Shown here piece after piece: positions 6,661 to 11,186 of a stretch of 11,506 bases of DNA. The stretch's first letter is position 1. Every line of letters starts with the position of its first letter. This stretch comes from CAKZKT01 sp034434235. Lineage in GTDB: Bacteria; Chloroflexota; Anaerolineae; CG2-30-64-16. The notes beneath the pieces are model-generated. The model was given only the letters and a program-made list of their open reading frames with translations, was not told the DNA's origin and ran no database searches. The position numbers and the translations under genes are program-made. The stretch is from contig DAOTZV010000050.1 in assembly GCA_034434235.1 (NCBI GenBank), forward strand, positions 1-11,506, in the 5' to 3' direction.

Positions 6661-6924
6661 ATGTCTCTGTCCCTCACCCTTTACGGCGCGACCGATTGCG
6701 ATGACACCGAACGCGCGCGGACATATCTGCGTACTCGCGGCATACCGTTTCACGAGATCAACATAGACCACAACCCGGAGGCCGAACGCTTCGTGATCTT
6801 CATCAACGATGGCTATCGCAGCACGCCGACGCTCGTGCTGGGCGAGGGCAGGCGCAAGACGATCCTGACCGAACCGACCGATGCCGAACTGGATGATCTA
6901 TTCTGCCAGTATCCCGCGTTATGA
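6661..6924 (+). CDS. Glutaredoxin-like (mycoredoxin-type) thioredoxin-fold protein with CDDT site
   Basis: This 87-residue protein has a glutaredoxin fold. LTLYGATDC starts it (beta strand, then the active site C13-D14-D15-T16), followed by ERARTYLRTRGIPFHEINID, the cis-proline S-T-P-T-L-V-L loop and a C-terminal helix. Dithiol glutaredoxins carry CxxC; here only the N-terminal Cys remains and Thr replaces the second. A monothiol mechanism (deglutathionylation or demycothiolation-like exchange) or Fe-S handling is therefore more likely. A further Cys occurs near the C-terminus (FCQY). The start at 6661 is chosen because AGGAGG at 6647-6652 gives an 8-nt spacing; upstream in-frame GTG 6652 is too close to that site. 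It lies 5 bp from the MarR stop, so it is co-translated and may be the regulator's redox partner. Confidence 0.86.
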   Translation: MSLSLTLYGATDCDDTERARTYLRTRGIPFHEINIDHNPEAERFVIFINDGYRSTPTLVLGEGRRKTILTEPTDAELDDLFCQYPAL

Positions 6925-6962
6925 CTGACTTGACGATCGAGAGTAGCTGAGGAGGTTGTGCC

Positions 6963-7550
6963 ATGTCTACCGCGACTATTCCGGGCTATGCTTATGGATC
7001 AACAGCGACCCGTTCGCCCCTGACCATCAAGGAATTCGAAGAACTCAAGCAGGCCGTATTGTTCGGACCCGAGGACGAACAGGCCCTGCGCATGGCCGGC
7101 GAAGTATTGGCCGATCAGATCGAAGACGTGCTCGACCTGTGGTATGGCTTCGTCGGCTCCCACCCCCACCTGGTTTACTACTTCACCGACGGTCGGGGCA
7201 ACCCCAACGCGGACTATCTGGCCGCAGTCCGCAAGCGCTTTGGCCAGTGGATCCTCGATCTCTGCAACCGTCCCTTCGATCAAGACTGGTTGAACTACCA
7301 GCAGGAGATCGGCCTGCGCCACCATCGCGCCAAAAAGAACCGGACCGATGGCGTGGATGCCGTGCCTTTCGTGCACCACCGCTATATGACCGCCTTCATC
7401 TACCCCATCACCGCGACCATCAGGCCCTTCCTGGCCAAAAAAGGCCATAGCGCCGAAGAGGTGGAGAAGATGCATCAGGCCTGGTTCAAAGCGGTGGTGC
7501 TCTCGGTGGCGTTGTGGAGTGCGCCTTATGTAAAGGAAGGAGACTTCTGA
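6963..7550 (+). CDS. Protoglobin (single-domain heme globin)
   Basis: The 195-residue protein is a full-length protoglobin (PF11563). Key residues fall at the same numbers I recall for Methanosarcina acetivorans protoglobin, also 195 residues: distal Trp60-Tyr61, Phe93, Cys101, proximal His120 in EIGLRHH, and Phe145 in TAFIYPIT. The signature FDQDWLNYQQEIGLRHH and KKNRTDGVDAVPFVHHRYM are intact, and the N-terminal extension (1-20) that buries the heme is present. Protoglobins bind O2, CO and NO, and some react with NO/peroxynitrite or carbenes. The physiological role here is unknown. The ATG follows AGGAGG at 7 nt. It is the last gene of the MarR operon, 38 bp after the glutaredoxin, suggesting a gas- or redox-linked function. 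Confidence 0.97.
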   Translation: MSTATIPGYAYGSTATRSPLTIKEFEELKQAVLFGPEDEQALRMAGEVLADQIEDVLDLWYGFVGSHPHLVYYFTDGRGNPNADYLAAVRKRFGQWILDLCNRPFDQDWLNYQQEIGLRHHRAKKNRTDGVDAVPFVHHRYMTAFIYPITATIRPFLAKKGHSAEEVEKMHQAWFKAVVLSVALWSAPYVKEGDF

Positions 7551-7556
7551 AGCCAC

Positions 7557-7585
7557 GCGGCGGGCGCTTCGCGGATGCCCGCCGC
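7557..7585 (+). terminator. Hairpin after the protoglobin gene, possible terminator
   Basis: GCGGCGGGC (7557-7565) and GCCCGCCGC (7577-7585) form a perfect 9-bp GC stem with an 11-nt loop, 6 bp after the protoglobin stop. Only a mildly T-containing tail follows (CTGCTACTCTTTGCTTTCTC). Termination would therefore be weak or protein-assisted. Confidence 0.5.
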
Positions 7586-7588
7586 CTG

Positions 7589-7690
7589 CTACTCTTTGCT
7601 TTCTCTCGCCGCCCTGGCCGAGGCCACCACCGCCTCGGCCAGGTGCACTTCCTCGCCGATACTCTGTCCCTTCACCGGGCATTGCCCCCC
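7589..7690 (-). pseudogene. Possible remnant: C-terminal end of an unidentified minus-strand gene
   Basis: The minus strand reads QCPVKGQSIGEEVHLAEAV and then VASARAARESKE before a TAG at 7591-7589. The composition is protein-like, with GC-rich third positions and an amphipathic helix end. Farther upstream the frame runs into the FAD gene's promoter and coding region, where it no longer looks coding. It has no start or ribosome site of its own. I do not recognise the family. A perfect 12-bp inverted repeat (7613-7624 with 7632-7643) lies inside it. It could be a decayed gene tail or a chance frame; confidence is low. Confidence 0.25.
7613..7643. repeat. Perfect 12-bp stem hairpin in the protoglobin-FAD gene gap
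   Basis: CCTGGCCGAGGC (7613-7624) pairs perfectly with GCCTCGGCCAGG (7632-7643) around a 7-nt loop. No T-tract follows on either strand. Together with the hairpins at 7557-7585 and 7700-7732, it makes this 267-bp gap unusually structured. Confidence 0.6.
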
Positions 7691-7699
7691 TGACCGGAG

Positions 7700-7732
7700 T
7701 TCTCCGATCTGCCTGAAAGCCAGGTCGGAGAA
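7700..7732 (+). repeat. Hairpin just upstream of the FAD gene promoter
   Basis: TTCTCCGA (7700-7707) and TCGGAGAA (7725-7732) form an 8-bp stem. An inner CCTG/CAGG stem (7712-7715, 7721-7724) caps it after a 4-nt bulge. It sits 3 bp before the -35 box of the next gene, so it could end upstream transcription or bind a regulator. It lacks a U-run. Confidence 0.45.
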
Positions 7733-7735
7733 TTG

Positions 7736-7764
7736 TTGCCTGTATCGTCCGAATGGTCTAGAAT
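7736..7764 (+). promoter_or_regulatory. Sigma-70-type promoter of the FAD oxidoreductase gene
   Basis: TTGCCT (7736-7741, 4/6 match) and TAGAAT (7759-7764, 5/6) are separated by 17 bp. The predicted transcription start is near 7771, leaving a leader of about 47 nt before the ATG at 7818. Confidence 0.68.
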
Positions 7765-7773
7765 AGGCGCAAG

Positions 7774-7788
7774 CAATCGGACCGATTG
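7774..7788. promoter_or_regulatory. Perfect palindrome, candidate operator for the FAD gene
   Basis: CAATCGGACCGATTG is a perfect 7+1+7 palindrome starting about 10 bp downstream of the -10 box, in the position of a transcription-blocking operator. No regulator gene adjoins this gene, so the cognate protein is unknown. Confidence 0.55.
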
Positions 7789-7817
7789 ACCGGGAAATAG
7801 AAAGCCAAAGGCATATC

Positions 7818-9422
7818 ATGAGCGAAAGGCAGGTTGACATCTTGATCGTCGGCGGGGGGCTGGGGGGCGTGGCCGGCGCGCTGGCCGCGCTGCGCCTCGG
7901 CCGACGCGTCATCCTCACCGAGGAGACCGACTGGATCGGCGGCCAGCTCACCCAGCAGGCGGTGCCGCCTGACGAGCATCCATGGATCGAGACGACCGGC
8001 TGCACCAATTCCTATCGCCGGCTGCGCCAGGGCATCCGCGACTACTATCGCCGCAACTACCCGCTGCGCCAGGAGATCCGGGAGCGGATGCTCCTGAACC
8101 CCGGCAACGGCAACGTCAGCCGGCTGTGCCACGAGCCGCGCGTGGCGCTGGCCGTGCTCGAAGAGATGCTGGCGCCCTACCGCGCCGGCCGACAGATAGA
8201 AGTGCTCCTGCGCCATCGGCCGGTCGGCGCCGAGACGGACGGCGACCGGGTGCGGGCCGTGCGGCTGCTGGACGAGGAGACCGGCCAGGAGACGGTCATC
8301 GCCGCGGCCTACATCCTCGACGCCACCGAGTTGGGCGACCTGCTGGAGCTGGCCCGCGTCGAGCATGTCATCGGCTCGGAGAGCCAGGCGCAGACCGGCG
8401 AGCTCCACGCCTTGCCGGCCGCGGCCGATCCGCTCGACCAACAGGCGTTCACGGCCTGCTTTGCCATAGACTACCTGCCCGGCGAGGATCACACGATCCC
8501 CAAGCCCCCTGACTACGAGTTGTGGCGCACTTATCGGGCGCCTTTCTGGCCCGGGCCGCAATTGGGCTGGCGTGACGTGGACCCGATCACCCTGGAACCG
8601 CGCGAACGCGGCATCTTTCACTCCAAGCCGCTCGCCAGCGGCCGCGATGTCGGCACCTTCTGGCTGTACCGACGCATCTTCTGCAAGGATTACTATCCCG
8701 CAGGAATGTATCCCAGCGATATCACGCTGGTCAACTGGCCCCACAATGATTACTGGTCTGGGCCGCTGGTCGGCGTGAGCCGGGAAGAAGCCGCGCGCCA
8801 TATTCAGGCCGCCAAGAACTTGAGCCTGGCGCTCCTCTACTGGATGCAAACCGAGGCCCCGCGCCCCGATGGCGGAGCGGGCTATCCCGGCTTGCGGTTG
8901 CGCCCCGACGTGGTGGGCACGGCCGATGGGCTGGCGAAACAGGTCTACGTTCGGGAAAGCCGCCGCATCGTGGCCGAGTTCACGGTGTTGGAGCAACACG
9001 TCGGCGTGGAACAGCGCGGCAGATTGATCGGCGCGGAGCAGTTCCGCGATAGCGTCGGCATCGGCAGCTACCGCATCGACCTGCACCCCAGCACCGGCAT
9101 GCGCAACTACATTGATGTGTCGAGCTATCCGTTCCAGATCCCGCTCGGCGCGTTGTTGCCGGTGCGCGTCGAAAATCTGTTGCCGGCGTGCAAGAACCTG
9201 GGCGTGACCCACATCACCAACGGCTGCTATCGCTTGCATCCGGTCGAGTGGAACATCGGCGAGGCGGCCGGCGCGCTGGCGGCCTACTGCCTGGCGAAAG
9301 GCCTGGTTCCGCGCCAGGTGCGCCACAACCCGACCCACCTGGCCGATTTCCAGGCCATGTTGGTCGAAACGTTGGGCTTCGAGCTGGCGTGGCCAGAGTA
9401 TGCGCGCATCACACCGCGCTGA
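7818..9422 (+). CDS. FAD-dependent oxidoreductase (FAD_oxidored family), substrate unknown
   Basis: The 534-residue flavoprotein starts with a Rossmann strand and dinucleotide motif VGGGLGGVAG (11-20). E35-E36 follow at the end of the second strand for ribose binding, then WIGGQLTQQ (39-47), typical of the PF12831 FAD-dependent group. DATELGDLLELA (168-179) is the second conserved FAD-family segment. NLLPACKNLGVTHITNG then HPVEWNIGEAAGALAAY (453-490) is the C-terminal FAD-binding part. Cys62 in TTGCTNSY and Cys213/Cys289 might be functional. There is no signal peptide, so it is probably cytoplasmic. The ATG at 7818 has a modest AAAGGC upstream. It stands alone with its own promoter, between the protoglobin and selenium operons. 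Related proteins are often only annotated as FAD-dependent oxidoreductases; a sugar or glycoside substrate is possible but not shown. Confidence 0.9.
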   Translation: MSERQVDILIVGGGLGGVAGALAALRLGRRVILTEETDWIGGQLTQQAVPPDEHPWIETTGCTNSYRRLRQGIRDYYRRNYPLRQEIRERMLLNPGNGNVSRLCHEPRVALAVLEEMLAPYRAGRQIEVLLRHRPVGAETDGDRVRAVRLLDEETGQETVIAAAYILDATELGDLLELARVEHVIGSESQAQTGELHALPAAADPLDQQAFTACFAIDYLPGEDHTIPKPPDYELWRTYRAPFWPGPQLGWRDVDPITLEPRERGIFHSKPLASGRDVGTFWLYRRIFCKDYYPAGMYPSDITLVNWPHNDYWSGPLVGVSREEAARHIQAAKNLSLALLYWMQTEAPRPDGGAGYPGLRLRPDVVGTADGLAKQVYVRESRRIVAEFTVLEQHVGVEQRGRLIGAEQFRDSVGIGSYRIDLHPSTGMRNYIDVSSYPFQIPLGALLPVRVENLLPACKNLGVTHITNGCYRLHPVEWNIGEAAGALAAYCLAKGLVPRQVRHNPTHLADFQAMLVETLGFELAWPEYARITPR

Positions 9423-9498
9423 CCGCGGCAAGCAGGGGCCGTTCCGATCGCGCTCGATCCTGTACGCGGTTCGGCTCCCGAGTCCTGATTCGCGTCAT

Positions 9499-9528
9499 TT
9501 GGCAACACACATGCGCTTGTGATATACT
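9499..9528 (+). promoter_or_regulatory. Extended -10 promoter of the selenium operon
   Basis: TTGGCA (9499-9504, 5/6) and TATACT (9523-9528, 5/6) are 18 bp apart. TGA immediately precedes the -10 box, giving an extended -10 (TGn) element. Transcription would begin near 9535. Confidence 0.7.
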
Positions 9529-9585
9529 GTACTTGCTTTCGATCTTCTTCTGCCGGTCATTGCTGTGGGGAAAGGAGGTGACGCC

Positions 9586-9612
9586 ATGATCTTACTGCAT
9601 CGCCGGACATGA
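9586..9612 (+). CDS. Short leader ORF (8 codons, ends at TGA; 40 codons if TGA is recoded)
   Basis: The sequence AAAGGAGGTGA (9571-9581), the strongest ribosome-binding site in the window, precedes ATG 9586 at normal spacing. The ORF reads MILLHRRT and stops at TGA 9610-9612. If that TGA were read as selenocysteine the frame would continue another 31 codons to TAA 9706-9708, about 80 bp before yedE. A peptide this short with such a strong ribosome site is most likely a regulatory leader. Linkage to a selenium operon makes a UGA-dependent switch attractive, but that is inference. The peptide itself resembles no known protein. Confidence 0.5.
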   Translation: MILLHRRT

Positions 9613-9625
9613 ACCGCGGTCGGTG

Positions 9626-9644
9626 CGATGCACGGTGTGCATCG
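9626..9644 (+). promoter_or_regulatory. Hairpin downstream of the leader TGA (SECIS-like geometry)
   Basis: CGATGCAC (9626-9633) and GTGCATCG (9637-9644) form a perfect 8-bp stem with apical loop GGT (9634-9636). The loop begins 22 nt after the leader ORF's TGA. Bacterial SECIS elements have a small apical loop with an early G roughly 16-37 nt after the UGA, so the geometry fits. Function is unproven. Confidence 0.45.
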
Positions 9645-9715
9645 GCTGAATCCCATGGCGTTCGCCTCCTCCCCGACCTGCGGCGTGTCTTCCCCAGTTT
9701 CTGCTTAATTCCCTC

Positions 9716-9787
9716 CTGGGTTCCACCGTTGCCGGCGGGCGAGGTTGCGCGGCGCCCCATCATCACAACCTGCAACGGAGGAACCAG
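9716..9787 (+). promoter_or_regulatory. Candidate stem sequestering the yedE ribosome-binding site
   Basis: Bases 9716-9727 (CTGGGTTCCACC) can pair with 9777-9787 (GGAGGAACCAG) to give about 10 base pairs with one bulged G and one A.A mismatch. This would bury the whole GGAGG of yedE. The left arm begins 8 nt after the TAA (9706-9708) that would end a read-through leader peptide, so a terminating ribosome could open it. Confidence 0.4.
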
Positions 9788-9789
9788 CC

Positions 9790-10896
9790 ATGTCTTCTCT
9801 CGGTCGCTTCTTCGCGTCACGCTGGGGCCCGATTATCACGGGCATCGCGGTGGGCGTGCTCGCGCCCATCCTGGTCAAGCTCGGCAATCCGGGCAACATG
9901 GGCATCTGTGTGGCCTGCTTCAGCCGCGATATCGCCGGCGGCCTGGGGCTGCACCGCGCGGCCGCCGTGCAATACATCCGGCCTGAGATCATCGGTTTCG
10001 TGCTCGGTTCGCTGGTGGCGGCGTTGCTCTTCCGCGAGTTCCGGCCGCGCACCGGCTCCGCGCCGCTGGCCCGCTTCCTGCTGGGCATGTTTGCCATGAT
10101 CGGCGCACTGGTCTTCCTGGGCTGCCCGTGGCGCGCCTACCTGCGCCTGGGGGGCGGCGACTGGAACGCCATCCCCGGCATCCTCGGCCTGTTTGGCGGC
10201 ATCGCGCTGGGGGTCGTGTTCCTGCGCATGGGCTATAGCCTGGGCCGCAACCGGCCCGCGCCGGCCGCGCTCGGCTGGCTGATGCCGGCCCTCATGGTCG
10301 CGCTGCTGCTGCTCCTGGTCTTCGCGCCGCAGTTCGGCCGCGACGCGAACGGCAAGCCGGTCGGCCCCATCTTCTTCTCGACCACCGGCCCCGGCAGCCA
10401 GCACGCGCCTTTGCTCATCTCTTTGGCCGTGGGCCTGGTCATCGGCTTCCTGGCGCAGCGCAGCCGCTTCTGCACCGTCGGCGGCGTGCGCGATCTGATC
10501 CTGGCGCGCGACCCGCACCTGTTCGGCGGCATCGTGGCGGTGGTCGTCGCCGCGTTCATCACCAACCTGCTGTTGGGGCAGTTCAAGCCGGGCTTCGCAG
10601 GCCAGCCGGTGGCGCACACCGACTTCCTGTGGAACTTCGGCGGGATGGTGTTGGCCGGGCTGGCGTTCACCCTGGCCGGCGGCTGCCCCGGCCGGCAGCT
10701 CATGATGTCGGGCGAGGGGGACGGCGACGCCGCGATCTTCGCCCTGGGCATGATCGTCGGCGCGGGCTTCGCGCACAACTTCAACACCGCGGCCTCGCCG
10801 GCCGGGCCCGGCCCCTACAGCGCGGCCGCGGTTATCGTGGGCCTGGCGTTCTGCATCGCGCTCGGCCTGACCATGCGCGAGCCGGCCAGCGCGTAA
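9790..10896 (+). CDS. yedE: YedE-type selenium/sulfur membrane transporter
   Basis: The 368-residue integral membrane protein belongs to the YeeE/YedE family and best fits the selenium-linked YedE group. It is very hydrophobic, with about ten transmembrane segments in two repeated halves. The halves carry the family's conserved cysteines: G-I-C40-V-A-C43-F-S-R near the N-terminus, L-G-C112-P-W-R, S-R-F-C228-T-V-G-G and A-G-G-C299-P-G-R-Q. These cysteines pass thiosulfate or selenium-containing ions in the family. It sits upstream of a TusA-like protein and selD, which supports selenium import (inference from context plus known YedE-SelD co-occurrence). The ATG at 9790 is chosen because GGAGG at 9777-9781 is correctly spaced; an upstream in-frame TTG (9745) would add a non-hydrophobic 15-residue tail. 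Expression may be leader-controlled. Confidence 0.92.
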   Translation: MSSLGRFFASRWGPIITGIAVGVLAPILVKLGNPGNMGICVACFSRDIAGGLGLHRAAAVQYIRPEIIGFVLGSLVAALLFREFRPRTGSAPLARFLLGMFAMIGALVFLGCPWRAYLRLGGGDWNAIPGILGLFGGIALGVVFLRMGYSLGRNRPAPAALGWLMPALMVALLLLLVFAPQFGRDANGKPVGPIFFSTTGPGSQHAPLLISLAVGLVIGFLAQRSRFCTVGGVRDLILARDPHLFGGIVAVVVAAFITNLLLGQFKPGFAGQPVAHTDFLWNFGGMVLAGLAFTLAGGCPGRQLMMSGEGDGDAAIFALGMIVGAGFAHNFNTAASPAGPGPYSAAAVIVGLAFCIALGLTMREPASA

Positions 10897-10904
10897 GTGT
10901 TCTC

Positions 10905-10937
10905 ACGTGCCTGGCACCTCAGAGGTGCCAGGCACGT
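10905..10937. repeat. 33-bp palindromic hairpin element, copy B
   Basis: ACGTGCCTGGCACCTC (10905-10920) and GAGGTGCCAGGCACGT (10922-10937) form a perfect 16-bp inverted repeat around one base. In RNA it would have about a 14-bp stem and a short loop. It fills most of the gap between yedE and the TusA-like gene. It has the same length and flanks as copy A (4233-4265). Within an operon it may tune relative expression by partial termination or RNA processing. Confidence 0.85.
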
Positions 10938-10953
10938 AGAAAGGAAATCAACC

Positions 10954-11169
10954 ATGAGCGACATCATCACCGTGGACGCCCGCGGGCTTTCCTGCCCCGA
11001 GCCGGTCATCCGCACCCGGCAGGCGATGAAGGCGGGCGTCTTTCCCATCCGGGTGTTCGTGGACACCGGCACCTCGCGCGATAACGTCTCGCGCATGGCC
11101 CAGAGCCAGGGCTGCAAGGTGACGGTGGAGGACAAAGGGGACGGGTTCGTCCTGACGTTGACGAAGTAA
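10954..11169 (+). CDS. TusA/SirA-like sulfur (selenium) carrier protein
   Basis: This 71-residue protein is a single TusA domain: strand IITVDARG, the signature L12-S13-C14-P15-E16-P17 with the persulfide/perselenide-bearing Cys14, helix VIRTRQAMKAG, strand IRVFVDTG, and C-terminal strands around CKVTVEDKGDGFVLTLTK. TusA proteins relay sulfur as a Cys persulfide in the cytoplasm. Placed between a YedE-type transporter and selD it more likely hands selenium on toward selenophosphate. The longer YedF protein of selenium operons also has a TusA domain at its N-terminus; here only that domain is present. AAAGGAAA precedes the ATG at 10954. The selD start lies 17 bp downstream. Confidence 0.93.
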   Translation: MSDIITVDARGLSCPEPVIRTRQAMKAGVFPIRVFVDTGTSRDNVSRMAQSQGCKVTVEDKGDGFVLTLTK

Positions 11170-11186
11170 CTCGAAGAGGTTCACCT

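Larger units (their letters stand above)
9423..9789 (+). other. 367-bp leader region of the selenium operon
   Basis: This gap after the FAD gene contains no large gene. In order it holds a weak 5-bp hairpin (9446-9459), a promoter (9499-9528), a perfect Shine-Dalgarno with an 8-codon ORF (9571-9612), and a tight hairpin (9626-9644). It then has an in-frame TAA (9706-9708), an upstream strand able to pair with the yedE ribosome site (9716-9727), and that ribosome site (9777-9781). The transcribed leader would be about 250 nt, long enough for regulatory folding. Confidence 0.7.

Noticed and set aside
7613..7643. Rho-independent terminator
   Set aside because: The stem is perfect but no T-tract follows on either strand.
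7758..9431. Minus-strand ORF (557 codons) antisense to the FAD oxidoreductase
   Set aside because: It has arginine/alanine/histidine-rich composition without recognisable domains; the plus strand has clear FAD motifs, a promoter and a defined start.
9586..9708. A genuine small selenoprotein of 40 residues
   Set aside because: The residues around the TGA (T-U-T) form no known redox motif, and third-position GC after the TGA is lower than in neighbouring genes. A regulatory leader is the better reading, so no protein function is called.
9609..9986. Plus-strand ORF starting in the selenium leader and overlapping yedE
   Set aside because: It runs out of frame through the yedE start and coding sequence and has no ribosome site.
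9817..10776. Minus-strand ORF (319 codons) opposite yedE
   Set aside because: Its hydrophilic glutamine/arginine-rich translation is the expected antisense of a GC-rich membrane protein gene.
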